From NCBI GenBank assembly GCA_964438735.1, contig CAYTLW010000011.1:39444-103443 (forward strand): a stretch of DNA of 64,000 bases, in the 5' to 3' direction. Shown here one piece after another: positions 25,186 to 34,730 of this stretch (position 1 is its first letter; each line of letters opens with the position of its first letter). The position numbers and the translations under genes are program-made. This DNA comes from CAYTLW01 sp964438735. GTDB lineage: Bacteria; Myxococcota_A; UBA9042. The notes below the pieces were generated by a model. The model was not told the origin of the DNA, made no database searches, and worked only from the letters and a program-made list of their open reading frames with translations.

Positions 25186-26190
25186 ATGATTCGCCCACGG
25201 GTCTTTGCTGGCGCCCTGGTCGACCTGGCCGGGGCGACCACCACCGCCTCGGCCCGTCGCCTCGTCGGCAGGCCCCTGCATCCGGATTGGAGCCTCGGTC
25301 TGGAGATCATCGCCGGCTTCCTGCAGCGGGATACCCGCCGCAACTGGCCAGCGGATGTGCCCGAAGCCCGCCGCCGCCGCGCGCAGCTGTCCATGCCCTG
25401 TCGGCTGGCCGACCAGACCCGTCGCCAGGCGCGCGACCTGGGCGGGGTGCCCTGCCTGCAGGTCGAGCCGTCAGCCGGGTGCCATCACGATGGCCTGCTG
25501 GTCTATCTGCACGGCGGCGCCTACCAGATCGGCAACGCCGCCATGTACGACGAGGTGATCACCCGGTTGACCCTGGCCTTCGGCGGCCGGCTGCTCTTTG
25601 TGGAGTATCGCCTGGCCCCGGAGCATCCCTTCCCGGCCGCCCCGGATGATGCCCTGGCGGCCTGGTGCGCGCTCTTGGAGGAAGGCGTCGACCCGGCACG
25701 GGTGATCCTGGCTGGCGACTCTGCCGGCGGTGGCCTGGCTGCGGCCCTGTTGCTGGACCTGCGCCAGCGCGACCTGCCCATGCCCGCCGGTGCCTGCCTG
25801 CTATCGCCCTGGGTCGACCTGGACGCCAGCGGCGGCAGCCTGGTCGACCATGGCGCCTACGACTTTGCCAGCGTGTCCATGGTCGAGCGCTGGACGCGGC
25901 ACTACCTGGGCGATGGAGATCGCCGAGATCCACGCGCTTCGCCCCTCCACGCAGACCTGTCCGGCCTGCCGCCGCTCCTGGTGGAGGGCGGCGCTCAGGA
26001 GATGATCCTGGACCAGGTACGCGCCTTCGCCGACAAGGCGAGCGCGGCCGGAGTCGCGGTGACCTGGCGCGAGCACGGGGGCATGATTCACGACGGCTAC
26101 CTGCTGGCCGGCGTCCTGCCGCGCGGTCGGCGGATGATCCGAGGGGTCGCCGACTGGGCCGTCGCCCGACTGGACCCGGCCGGCACGTGA
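25186..26190 (+). CDS. Alpha/beta hydrolase of the hormone-sensitive-lipase (HSL) family
   Basis: 334 residues with GGAG 6 bp before the ATG. It has the HSL signature 'Y-L-H-G-G-A-Y' for the oxyanion hole (about residue 105), nucleophile Ser in G-D-S-A-G-G-G, acid in 'L-L-V-E-G-G-A-Q-E-M-I-L-D' and His in 'E-H-G-G-M-I-H-D-G'. Such enzymes cleave short- to medium-chain esters. No signal peptide is visible, so it is likely cytoplasmic. It follows the WYL regulator by 12 bp in what looks like one operon. Confidence 0.92.
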   Translation: MIRPRVFAGALVDLAGATTTASARRLVGRPLHPDWSLGLEIIAGFLQRDTRRNWPADVPEARRRRAQLSMPCRLADQTRRQARDLGGVPCLQVEPSAGCHHDGLLVYLHGGAYQIGNAAMYDEVITRLTLAFGGRLLFVEYRLAPEHPFPAAPDDALAAWCALLEEGVDPARVILAGDSAGGGLAAALLLDLRQRDLPMPAGACLLSPWVDLDASGGSLVDHGAYDFASVSMVERWTRHYLGDGDRRDPRASPLHADLSGLPPLLVEGGAQEMILDQVRAFADKASAAGVAVTWREHGGMIHDGYLLAGVLPRGRRMIRGVADWAVARLDPAGT

Positions 26191-26235
26191 CGGAACGCGA
26201 CACCAACTGTCGTTCCTTTGTTTCAACGTGCGCCC

Positions 26236-27846
26236 ATGCGCCGTTCCCGCCACCCGTCATCGGCCGAAGTCGTACGCACCTCGCAGACCGATCCGATCCG
26301 CGTCAACTGGCTGATCCGCGACGATGAACCCCACCCCTGGTTGGCGCATGGCGACCCCGGCGAGGGCCGACGTGGTCGCCTGGGCCTGACGCTCCTGCCC
26401 GGCAAGCGCTGTCCCGGCATCGCCGGCACCTGGCGACGCGACCTGGGGCTGGATCTGGAGCGATTGCAGGGCATGGGCGTGCAGGTCATCGTCTGTCTGG
26501 TGCAGGAGCACGAACTTCGCAGCTGCGATGTGGTCGATTACCCGGCGGCCGCACAAGCCCACCACATGGCCTGGGTGTCGTTTCCGATCCCCGATGGCGG
26601 GGTGCCGGGCGACCTGGATGGGACCATCGAACTCGCCCGACGGCTGGCCGGCTGGCTGCAGGAGGGTCGACGCGTGGTCGTGCACTGTCGCGGCGGGCTC
26701 GGCCGCGCCGGACTGGTCGGGGCATGCGCCCTGCTGGCCGTCGGCAGGCTGCACAGCGCCGCCGAGGCCATCGCCCTGGTGAGATCGCGCCGGCCCGGGA
26801 CCGTGGAAAACCGGACCCAGGAGCGCTTCATCGAGCGTGTGGCCGAACGGATGCACCTGCCCGGGCGTGCCCATATCACTCTGCTGGATCGCCTGGCGCG
26901 ACGACGGCCCCTGGCCGATCCCGAGCGGGATATGCGCTCTTGCGGCGCCATGATCGGGCTCGCCGTGGGCGACGCCCTGGGCGCTCCGGTGGAGTTCCAG
27001 TCCGCCAACGCCATCGCCGCCCGGCATGGCGTGGTCGACGAGATGATGGCCGGCGGGCCCTGGCTGGCCGGCGAGTGGACCGATGACACGGCCCTGACGC
27101 TGGCCACCGCCGCCGCCTATCTGGCGAACGGATTCGCTCCCGAGGAGGCCTGCCACCAGATGATCGCCTGGCTGCAGAGCCGGCCCAAGGACGTGGGCAA
27201 CCTGACGGCCATGGCCATCGGTGAGATGAGCCGGGGCGATCCCGTGCAAGCGGGGCATCGAGCCCTGGCAGGGCGACGCGGATCAGCGGGCAACGGCTCC
27301 TTGATGCGCGCGCTGCCCACCGCCCTGGTCCGGCTGCCGGGTGAACAGCTGGTGCAGGAGGCCATCATCCTGTCGGCCCTGACCCACGCCGACGCGCGCT
27401 GCACGGCCGCCTGCGTCGCCTTCGTGACCGCCGCCTCGGCGCTCATTCACCTCGACGCCAGGCCCCTGGAGGCCATCGCCGCGGGCGCCGAGGCCAGCCG
27501 GAAGACCCACCCGGAGGTGGCTGCCATCTGCGACGCGGTCGTGCGTGGCGAACCATCGCGTTACCACGATCGCCCGATCGGCTACGTGCTTGTGGCGTTG
27601 GAGCGCGCCCTGTCGAGCCTGCGCGACGCTGTGGATTACGAGTCGGGCGTGCGCGACGTGGTCGCCATGGGCGGCGACACCGACACCAACGCTGCCATCG
27701 CCGGCGCCCTGCTGGGCGCCCGTTTCGGCCTCTGCACCATCCCCACGCGCTGGCTCGTGGCGCTCCGCCGGGCAGACGAAGTAAGGCGCGGCGCCTCGGC
27801 CCTGATCGCCGCGCGCGTCGCCGCTGAGCGTGCGCCGGCCCCTTGA
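26236..27846 (+). CDS. Dual-specificity phosphatase fused to ADP-ribosylglycohydrolase
   Basis: The frame begins with a TTG at 26218, but the ATG at 26236 is taken (536 residues); no strong ribosome site decides this. The N-terminal domain (about 20-200) is a cysteine phosphatase with V-V-H-C-R-G-G-L-G-R-A-G: H150, nucleophile C151 and R157 of the H-C-x5-R loop are all present. The C-terminal domain (about 225-520) is an ADP-ribosylglycohydrolase (ARH/DraG): G-L-A-V-G-D-A-L-G, the metal-binding T282-D283-D284, and G-G-D-T-D-T (D481, D483). Both active sites are intact. ARH enzymes remove ADP-ribose from proteins or small molecules using Mg2+. The fusion suggests coupled removal of phosphate and ADP-ribose. 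The family is linked to ARPP proteins, one of which is at 7875-8837. Confidence 0.93.
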   Translation: MRRSRHPSSAEVVRTSQTDPIRVNWLIRDDEPHPWLAHGDPGEGRRGRLGLTLLPGKRCPGIAGTWRRDLGLDLERLQGMGVQVIVCLVQEHELRSCDVVDYPAAAQAHHMAWVSFPIPDGGVPGDLDGTIELARRLAGWLQEGRRVVVHCRGGLGRAGLVGACALLAVGRLHSAAEAIALVRSRRPGTVENRTQERFIERVAERMHLPGRAHITLLDRLARRRPLADPERDMRSCGAMIGLAVGDALGAPVEFQSANAIAARHGVVDEMMAGGPWLAGEWTDDTALTLATAAAYLANGFAPEEACHQMIAWLQSRPKDVGNLTAMAIGEMSRGDPVQAGHRALAGRRGSAGNGSLMRALPTALVRLPGEQLVQEAIILSALTHADARCTAACVAFVTAASALIHLDARPLEAIAAGAEASRKTHPEVAAICDAVVRGEPSRYHDRPIGYVLVALERALSSLRDAVDYESGVRDVVAMGGDTDTNAAIAGALLGARFGLCTIPTRWLVALRRADEVRRGASALIAARVAAERAPAP

Positions 27847-27924
27847 CCCCAACCCCGTTCCCACAGGACGATGGCCCCGCACGACCCGGCCGCCGGATGC
27901 GCGGACCGGGAAGGGGCCCCGACC

Positions 27925-28929
27925 ATGCGCGCGATGTGTGAACAATGCGGCGCCGGCCACCATATCCGCGATGAGCTGGTGCAGCCCGATCGAGCCTTCC
28001 GATTCGCCTGCCGGACCTGTGGCGAACCAGTCGTCATCGCGCCCGGCCCGCCGCCGGAAAAGGTCGAGACCTCGCCGGGTTTCGACACCTCCTTGACGCC
28101 CTCGGCCCTGTCGCGGGTCGAGGAGGCGGAACAGCCGCCGCAGCCGCCGCCGCGACCGCCGCCGCCCATGCTCGGCGCGGCCCCGGCGCCCCGGCCCCCT
28201 TCGCGCATGATGCTGCCCCTGGTCGGCTGCGCCGGCCTGCTCATCGGCATCGCCATCGGCGTGGTGGCGACCGTGCTCTTCGTGGTGCCTGACCTGCAGT
28301 CGTTGACAGACGCTGAGCGTCGACCGGGCCCGATCGACGTGATCCGGCAGGCGGCAGAGTCGGCGATCCCGGCGCCGATGAAAGCGGCCGACATCGTCGT
28401 GCACGAGGCCGACACGGGCGAGGGGGGCGAGGACGTACCTGTCGAGGCGTCGCCAGCTGATACCGGATCAGCGGCCGATCCCCAGGCCAGCGATGCGGCA
28501 GCCACCGCGGTCGCGCAACCCGACGCGGGCGAGCCGGACCAGCCCTCGACGGTGGCGCCGGCGGCGGACAAGGCCGCTGCTTCGGATAAGGCCGCTGCTT
28601 CGGACAAGCAACGAGTGCGCAAGTCGAAGACCGGCTCGAGCTCTTCGAAGCGGCAGGCCAATCGCATCCTCAAGCAATGCAAGCGCTACCACGACAAAGC
28701 CCGCGCTCTGGACCGCCAGGTACGCGACACCGGGCGCAGTGGCGGCGACGTTGAATCGGCGCTGGCCGCCTTCCGAGAGCACACCACCGGCGCTCCGCAC
28801 CGGGCCTATATGCGCAACCTGAACGAGGGGCGCCGGCTGGTCGAGCGCCTTGGCCGAGAGGGTCGTTACGACGATCGACGTTGGCTTCTGGGTGAGCTGC
28901 ACCTTCAGTGCGACGAGGCCGGGCGTTGA
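27925..28929 (+). CDS. MJ0042-type zinc-ribbon, single-pass membrane protein
   Basis: 334 residues from the ATG at 27925; an upstream in-frame ATG at 27871 adds only 18 poorly conserved residues. The N-terminus is a four-Cys zinc ribbon (C5, C8, C29, C32) of the MJ0042 type. A Pro-rich linker ('P-Q-P-P-P-R-P-P-P-P') leads to one membrane segment (about residues 95-118), then an acidic Ala/Asp-rich stretch, a Lys-rich repeat A-A-A-S-D-K, and a helical C-terminus of about 100 residues. This plan (cytoplasmic ribbon, periplasmic tail) is common in myxobacteria, but no role is known. It follows the phosphatase-ARH gene by 78 bp on the same strand. Confidence 0.8.
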   Translation: MRAMCEQCGAGHHIRDELVQPDRAFRFACRTCGEPVVIAPGPPPEKVETSPGFDTSLTPSALSRVEEAEQPPQPPPRPPPPMLGAAPAPRPPSRMMLPLVGCAGLLIGIAIGVVATVLFVVPDLQSLTDAERRPGPIDVIRQAAESAIPAPMKAADIVVHEADTGEGGEDVPVEASPADTGSAADPQASDAAATAVAQPDAGEPDQPSTVAPAADKAAASDKAAASDKQRVRKSKTGSSSSKRQANRILKQCKRYHDKARALDRQVRDTGRSGGDVESALAAFREHTTGAPHRAYMRNLNEGRRLVERLGREGRYDDRRWLLGELHLQCDEAGR

Positions 28930-28971
28930 GTCGCTACCCGGCGGCTCGCATGGCCGGCGGCTTGGCGTCAA

Positions 28972-29406
28972 TCAGGTCATGCCGGGCAGCTCCGCCACCA
29001 CCGACGCTTCTGAGCAATCGTCGTGGATGGACTCGCTGATCACCTGCCGCGTCACACGATCCAGGTGCGCGCGCATGGTCGCCTCGATGGCCGTGAACTC
29101 CGGCCAGAGGGTCTCGTCGACGAAGCGCTCGGACACCCGAACCATGACCGTCTGCCGGCGCTGCTTGCGATAGCGATAGGGGCGCAGGTCGTAGCGTCGC
29201 AGCAGGGCCACGAACAGGCGGCGGGCCCATGGATCGATGATCGAGAAGCGGTATTCGACCGGTGGGTCTTCCAGTTCCAGACCCTGCATCCGCTCGAGGA
29301 TGCGCTGCCGGGCCCGGTCGGCGGCCAGGCGCTCGCCGTCGGTCGTCGCGCCGGCGTGCAAGGCCTCGATGGCCTGCAACTTCTCGATCAGTGCCCGTTC
29401 ATCCAT
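28972..29406 (-). CDS. Conserved-looking hypothetical protein, small and helical
   Basis: 144 residues, start ATG at 29406 after a GGAAGG-like site. I do not recognise the family. It has an N-terminal helical segment with Glu/Arg/Ala, a central 'F-S-I-I-D-P-W-A-R-R-L-F' segment, a basic 'R-P-Y-R-Y-R-K-Q-R-R' run and a C-terminal helix with many Glu/Arg. No signal peptide, membrane segment or Cys pair. The basic run could bind nucleic acid (guess). It is convergent with the zinc-ribbon gene and downstream of the DUF4846-activase gene on the same strand. Confidence 0.65.
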   Translation of the reverse strand: MDERALIEKLQAIEALHAGATTDGERLAADRARQRILERMQGLELEDPPVEYRFSIIDPWARRLFVALLRRYDLRPYRYRKQRRQTVMVRVSERFVDETLWPEFTAIEATMRAHLDRVTRQVISESIHDDCSEASVVAELPGMT

Positions 29407-29506
29407 GCCCTTCCCCAGCCGCGCTCGGTGCGCGTGCCAGCCCCGACAGGTAGCCTACACCGGCACCACGGGGGGGCCAGGATCTCGCCCGAAGCGGGCG
29501 CTGGAT

Positions 29507-30406
29507 TCAGCGAGATCGGCGGCTTGGCGGACGTGCCCGGGCGGGCTGCCAGGTGCGAATGTGGGCGCTGGTGAAGCCGCCCCACTCCGGCGTGTCCAGC
29601 CCGCTGGCGAGCGTGTCGACGGCGTACCAGGGAGAGAGCGACGGGTCGCGATGGTTGCGCAGCACGTGGAAGTCCTGCGCCGGCATGTAGCTCTGGCCCA
29701 GCAGGATGTAGCGGCGGCCATCGGCACCTCGTGCCAGGTCCAGGACCATCACGCCATGGCCCGGGAAGCCTCCCTGAATCAACATATCGCCCGGCTTCAA
29801 GGTCGCGCGCTGGCCTCGCTTCAACTCCTTGGAAAGGGACGCTGTACCGGCATAGACCATCACGAAGCGCAGGTAGCGAAGGAAGGTGCGCCGGCTGGCC
29901 GAGCGCGGCCCCGCCACCCAGCGGGTGCGCTTGCCGCGGACCACCTTCACCCGCCCGCCCGACGACCAGCGCGACCAGGGAACGACCATGCCGTTGGTGA
30001 GCTGGAAGCTGATCTCTCCCTTTCGCTTCTGCGCCCAGAGGTACTCCGCCCGCAGCCGGATCAACGCGTCGGCGCATTGCTGCAGGTTGCGACCGACCAG
30101 ATCGATGTCGACCACCGCGTGGTGGGCCCGCTGGTTGGGCTTGATGCGCTTGTCGAACAGACGAACGGGGGTGCCGGCTTTGCGCAGCGGCAGGCCGCGC
30201 AGCCAGGCTCCGAAGCCGCCGGCGGGTAGCGGCATCCGGCTGGCGCCTTTGGGCGTGGGGATCTGCGAGATGGTACGGCCTGCGGGCGCCTGCTGACCGC
30301 GCCAGGGCCAGGGATTGGCGTCCGCCGGCGCCGCCATGCAGAGCGCGACCACCGCGCTCAGCGCCAGTCCGAATACCTCAGACAGTCGTCGCAGTCGTCG
30401 CTTCAC
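29507..30406 (-). other. DUF4846 module with its own signal-like segment and possible internal GTG start
   Basis: This is the 3' part of the activase frame. The residues after a GTG at 30406 read V-K-R-R-L-R-R-L, then a hydrophobic run ending A-A-P-A-D-A, which looks like a signal peptide. The following 265 residues match DUF4846: 'F-G-A-W-L-R-G-L-P-L', 'N-Q-R-A-H-H-A-V-V-D', 'L-Q-Q-C-A-D-A-L-I-R-L-R-A-E-Y-L', 'Y-A-G-T-A-S-L-S-K-E-L', 'Q-G-G-F-P-G-H-G' and 'L-G-Q-S-Y-M-P-A-Q-D-F-H-V-L'. DUF4846 proteins are normally secreted and independent. If translated separately from 30406 it would be 299 residues; no Shine-Dalgarno is obvious there. Confidence 0.75.
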
Positions 30407-33400
30407 ATCCCGGGTGGGCGGCATCGGTCGACCGGTGCGCGCCGGCACCCGCTGCAGGCGGAAGGCGAATCGGGCGATCCTGCGCTCGTCGATGGGCGTG
30501 CCGTCGTCGTAGAAGAAGAGCGTGGGCATGTCCCGTCGGTGGCGCAACAGGCTCTCTTCGATGAGGCCGTTATCGCAGCCCCAGCAGCTGGCCATGACGA
30601 CGCCATCCAGGTCGGCCGTATCCCAGAGCTGCAGCACGCTGCCCACCGCCAGGGACGAGCCGCCGTTGGTGCGCGTATCCAACAGCTCGTCGCTGCGTCG
30701 CAGGGCCCGTTGCACCTCCGGCCGCGGCAGCCATGGATGCAGCTCACGCACCGCCGCCACGAGGCCATCGCGCAGACCGACCATGTTCAGGTGGAAGATG
30801 GTATTGGCCGTCGTTGAGCCGCCGCGGCCAAAGAGCATCGCCGGCTGCAGTTCGGCCAGGAACTCCAGGAAGTCGCAGGTCGGCTCGAAGAGCACCCGTA
30901 CCCCATGTCGGGCCAGCTCGTCGCAGAGGCCGCCGTTGGCGTGGTCGTTGCCCTTGGTCATCAGGTCACCGGACAACAGCACCGTGCGCAGGGATTGGTC
31001 GGCCGGTCGCGCCGTCTCCAGGGCCGCGAAATCGGCCGACGCGGCCTCCAGCAGCAACTTGAGCTCTCGCCATTGGGCGCCCATCTGCCAGGCGCCGGCG
31101 AGCCCGTCTTCTGCGGGTGTCTCGAGCAGCTTCAGGACGGCGTTGGCGTGTCGGTCATAGAACAGCTTCGCGGTGCCGGGGTCGCCCTGTACGGCCAGGT
31201 GGTAGAGGTAGAGTTGCCGCAACAGGTCCACCGCCACCAGTCCGCACCAGACCCGTGCGGTCATGGACGGGCCGCCGGCGACCCGCAGGGAGGTGACCTT
31301 GACCTGTTCGGACAGGCCGAGCCGGGCCAGCGACAGGCGATCCTTGAGCGGGAAGGCGCTCGCCCGACACATGGTGCCGGCGATCTGTACCAGGCGGATC
31401 TCCTTGTCGGTCGGGTTGTCGGCCAGCCAGGTGCGGAAGGCGCCCCAGATCAGCTGGTAGGACAGGCACTCCTTGCCCGTGCAGTCGCCCTTGCCGCAGT
31501 TGCTGGTGGCGGCGGACAGGTCGGGCGCGGTCACGGCGTCGTATCCGGCGGCGCGGTAAGTGGCGGCGAAGACGGCGCCCAGGTGGTCGACGCTGCTGAG
31601 GAAGACGTAGCGCACGCTTTTGTCGAGATAGGAGCCGCGATGTTTACCGGGCTCGACGATGGATAGCGCGTCGATATCAGCCAACGAGGACGTCGCCCCT
31701 TCGGCGACGTATTGCCGCACGGATTGTAAGAACGCCTGGATCCGGGTGACGAATCCCGCGGTCCCGCCGTGGCCGTCGCTCTCCAGCACCGTGTGCGGAT
31801 AACCCTGCATCAAGGCGGCGAAGATCTGTTCGGTGAACGAGGCCGGACCGCAGCCAAAAGAGGACAGCATCAGCGGGAACAGGTCGCCGGCGGAGCGCGC
31901 GTGCACGGCGGCGCGCAGGTAGCGGTTGGCGTCTCCCCAGGCGATGCGGCCCATGGGGGGCGTGCGCTCGTCCAGCGGCAGGCAGTCCGAGGGGATCGCC
32001 AGCGCCCCGTTGCGGCGCAGCAGGGCCGGGATGGTGGCGTTGATGGACGGGTCGTGGATCACGTGCAGCGAGCCGCAGACCAGCACCGCCGGCACCCCCC
32101 GACTGCGCGCCCAGCCCCGCGCCCTGGCGCCGGCATCCAGCAGCGCCATCTCGTAGTCCAACTGCGCGTCATCGGCCGCCTGGACCGCGTCGGCCACGCG
32201 CGCAGCGTTCAGCCCCAAGGCTTCGGCGATCTCGCCGGCTGCCTGCAGCAGGGGCGTCGAGCCCGGGCCCTCTGCAAATGAGAGCACCGGTCGAACGACC
32301 TGCACCTGCCGGCCGCGCGCGATCAGCCCCTGCTCGATCAACTCCGGCAGCGCCTGCTCGGTCACGCAGGGCTCGCCGCGGGCGCTATCGGGGCTGCTGA
32401 TGGCCATGATCTTGGGCATCAGCAGGCGTTCGGCGGCCACGTCGCAGACGGCGTGGGCGACCTTCACCGGGCCGCAGGAGTCGAAGCTGTTGCACAGGGG
32501 CTCGCCGGCGGCCAGGGAGCGCTTGTTCGGGCTCAGCAGCTGCGGCGAGGCGCCCAGTCCGCGGAGCAGCGTGGCCAGCCAGGGCACGTGTCCGGACAGC
32601 GCGCCGATGCGGGGGATGGCGACCTGCAATCGCCCTGCGGCGACCTCCGGGCCGTCATCGAAGGCGGCGATGAGCTGCTCCCGCTGGTGGAAGGGATCGG
32701 GCGCATCGCGCTCCAGCTTGGGCTGATCCTTGGTCGAGATCTCGTACTTCGGGCAGGCCCCGCCGGACAGGGTGGTGGCCTCCTGTCCGGCCACTCGCAC
32801 CAGCGTGCGATCGATGGAGCACAGCGTCTGGCAGGTCTTGTCGCCGCACATGAACTGGCTGCGAGAGGCGATCTCCGCGTCCAGGATGGCGGCCACCTCC
32901 AGGGTCGGCCGCTGGTTGAGCTCCGCCGCGCCCAGCTGCTCGATGGCGCACAGGCCGATGCCCCACGCGCCCATGGCGCCCGGATTCGGCGGCACGACGA
33001 TGTCCCGGTCGGCCACCGCGGCCAGCGTCCAGGCCAGCGAGTCGTTGCTGGCCGGCTTGCCCTGGAAGAAGACCGTCTCGCCGAGCGTGCGCTGGCCCAT
33101 GACCCGGTTGAGGTAGTTGTGGATGATGGAGTATTGGAAGCCGGCGAAGATATCGGCCAGCTCGTAGCCCTCCTCCAGCGCCCGGCTGGCCGCGTCGGCG
33201 ACGTAGACGGTGCACATCTGGCCCAGGTCGGGAGGACGTCGGGCCGAACGCGCCAGCTGCACCATCTGGCCGATGTCATCCACGTCGTAGAAGGCCGCCT
33301 GCTCCTCCAGGAACGAGCCCGTCCCGGCGCTGCAGGCCTTGTTCATGTCGCTCTGCACGATGCGGCCGCCGGCCACCTGTACATACTTGGCGTCCTGGCC

Positions 33401-34669
33401 GCCGATCTCGATCACCGACAGGTCCCGACCGCCGGCCGGATCACAGCGCACGGCGGCGGTGGCGTGGGCGACGATCTCGTTGATGACCACCACCCGGTCC
33501 GCCTCTGGCAGGGCCGCCCGCAGCACGGTGGCCACCGCCTGTCGACCCGAGCCCGTCACACCTACCGCGCGCACATCGGGCGTGCCCTCGGCCAGGATCG
33601 AGCGCAAAAGGCCCTGGGCCGCGCTCACCGGCGCGCCGCGGGTGCGGTCGTAGACATCGTGCAGCAGCTCACCGCTGGCCACCGAGACCAGCGTCGCCTT
33701 GGCGCCCGTGGAGCCCAGGTCCAGGCCCAGCACCACCGGCACCTGGCGCCAGTCCTCTGAGGTCTGCGGTGGCGCCATCATGGTCACCCGCTGACGCACG
33801 GTATCCGCCGGCGGCAGGGTGGCGAAACGGGCCGGTCGGCGGTCGATCAGCGCCTGGGCTTCTGCCGGTAGCGGCGCCAGCGATCGGCCGGCGCGCACCT
33901 GCTCGGCGGCCAGCAGCGAAGCGCCGATGGCCTCGAAGAACTCGAAGTCATCGGGCACGTGCAGATCGGCGTCGAGCAGCTTCGCCAGCGGCTGGCGCAG
34001 GGACTCCAGTCGGGCGCAGCCGCCGATGAGCCAGACCGGCCCGGCCACCCGCCCGCGGGCCAGCAGGGCGTGGGCGTTGCGGGCCACCGACTCGAAGAAG
34101 CCAGCAAACAACTGCGCTCGCGGCTTGCCTTCATTGGCGTGGTGGGTCATCTCGCTCTTGGCGAACACCGAGCAGCGGGCGGTGATGGGGATCGAAGATT
34201 GCGCCGACAGGGCCAGCGTATCGGCGGCGTCCAGGTCCAGGCCGAAGCGGCCGGCGATTTTGAGCATGTTCTCGCCGGTGCCCGACGAACACTTGTCGTT
34301 CTCCACGAACTGGCTCGGACCGCCCGGCTGACGGGCCAGCACGCTGTAACCGCGGCCGCCGATGCTGATCAGGTTGAGCGTCGTCGGCACGTCCGGCAGC
34401 CAGTCCAGGGTCGCTTCCTGGCAGGCGTCCTCGGGCAGCACCAGGGCCGGGGCCAGCAGGTCGCCGGCGTGCAGCCCGGTCACGCCCAGGGCGGCGCAGT
34501 CCTGGACCTGCTGTTCGGCATACCAGGTCGCCAGGGCGGCCAGCGGCCGGCCGTCGTGGATCACCCGGCTGGTGTGCACGACCGTCGGCCTGCCCTGCGG
34601 GTCGAACTCCAGGATCGCGAAACAGGCCGATGTCTTGCCGAGGTCGCAGCCAGCCATACGCCAGGTCAT
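29507..34669 (-). CDS. BadF/BcrA-type acyl-CoA dehydratase activase, continuous with a DUF4846 domain
   Basis: The ATG at 34669 follows AAGGAG and is preferred to the frame's upper limit at 34783; the product is 1720 residues. Part one (about 1-1420) is the large 2-hydroxyacyl-CoA dehydratase activase fusion: two ASKHA ATPase domains (G-C-D-L-G-K-T-S and G-L-D-L-G-S-T-G-A-K; C-S-S-G-T-G-E-N and C-S-A-G-T-G-S-F with the Fe-S cysteines between the two halves; E-I-G-G-Q-D-A-K), a Cys-containing segment ending A-C-P-K-Y-E, and a HgdB-like region (I-G-A-L-S-G-H-V; P-L-C-N-S-F-D-S-C-G). Such proteins drive ATP-dependent electron transfer to radical dehydratases. Part two (1422-1720) is a DUF4846 domain after a signal-like helix. 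No stop separates them, so this is either a true fusion or two genes in the same frame. Confidence 0.85.
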   Translation of the reverse strand: MTWRMAGCDLGKTSACFAILEFDPQGRPTVVHTSRVIHDGRPLAALATWYAEQQVQDCAALGVTGLHAGDLLAPALVLPEDACQEATLDWLPDVPTTLNLISIGGRGYSVLARQPGGPSQFVENDKCSSGTGENMLKIAGRFGLDLDAADTLALSAQSSIPITARCSVFAKSEMTHHANEGKPRAQLFAGFFESVARNAHALLARGRVAGPVWLIGGCARLESLRQPLAKLLDADLHVPDDFEFFEAIGASLLAAEQVRAGRSLAPLPAEAQALIDRRPARFATLPPADTVRQRVTMMAPPQTSEDWRQVPVVLGLDLGSTGAKATLVSVASGELLHDVYDRTRGAPVSAAQGLLRSILAEGTPDVRAVGVTGSGRQAVATVLRAALPEADRVVVINEIVAHATAAVRCDPAGGRDLSVIEIGGQDAKYVQVAGGRIVQSDMNKACSAGTGSFLEEQAAFYDVDDIGQMVQLARSARRPPDLGQMCTVYVADAASRALEEGYELADIFAGFQYSIIHNYLNRVMGQRTLGETVFFQGKPASNDSLAWTLAAVADRDIVVPPNPGAMGAWGIGLCAIEQLGAAELNQRPTLEVAAILDAEIASRSQFMCGDKTCQTLCSIDRTLVRVAGQEATTLSGGACPKYEISTKDQPKLERDAPDPFHQREQLIAAFDDGPEVAAGRLQVAIPRIGALSGHVPWLATLLRGLGASPQLLSPNKRSLAAGEPLCNSFDSCGPVKVAHAVCDVAAERLLMPKIMAISSPDSARGEPCVTEQALPELIEQGLIARGRQVQVVRPVLSFAEGPGSTPLLQAAGEIAEALGLNAARVADAVQAADDAQLDYEMALLDAGARARGWARSRGVPAVLVCGSLHVIHDPSINATIPALLRRNGALAIPSDCLPLDERTPPMGRIAWGDANRYLRAAVHARSAGDLFPLMLSSFGCGPASFTEQIFAALMQGYPHTVLESDGHGGTAGFVTRIQAFLQSVRQYVAEGATSSLADIDALSIVEPGKHRGSYLDKSVRYVFLSSVDHLGAVFAATYRAAGYDAVTAPDLSAATSNCGKGDCTGKECLSYQLIWGAFRTWLADNPTDKEIRLVQIAGTMCRASAFPLKDRLSLARLGLSEQVKVTSLRVAGGPSMTARVWCGLVAVDLLRQLYLYHLAVQGDPGTAKLFYDRHANAVLKLLETPAEDGLAGAWQMGAQWRELKLLLEAASADFAALETARPADQSLRTVLLSGDLMTKGNDHANGGLCDELARHGVRVLFEPTCDFLEFLAELQPAMLFGRGGSTTANTIFHLNMVGLRDGLVAAVRELHPWLPRPEVQRALRRSDELLDTRTNGGSSLAVGSVLQLWDTADLDGVVMASCWGCDNGLIEESLLRHRRDMPTLFFYDDGTPIDERRIARFAFRLQRVPARTGRPMPPTRDVKRRLRRLSEVFGLALSAVVALCMAAPADANPWPWRGQQAPAGRTISQIPTPKGASRMPLPAGGFGAWLRGLPLRKAGTPVRLFDKRIKPNQRAHHAVVDIDLVGRNLQQCADALIRLRAEYLWAQKRKGEISFQLTNGMVVPWSRWSSGGRVKVVRGKRTRWVAGPRSASRRTFLRYLRFVMVYAGTASLSKELKRGQRATLKPGDMLIQGGFPGHGVMVLDLARGADGRRYILLGQSYMPAQDFHVLRNHRDPSLSPWYAVDTLASGLDTPEWGGFTSAHIRTWQPARARPPSRRSR

Positions 34670-34730
34670 CAGGGCTCCTTTGCGGATCAGGGGGCCACGA
34701 CAGGCGCGTCGAGGCCCTCTCAAGTTAGCA

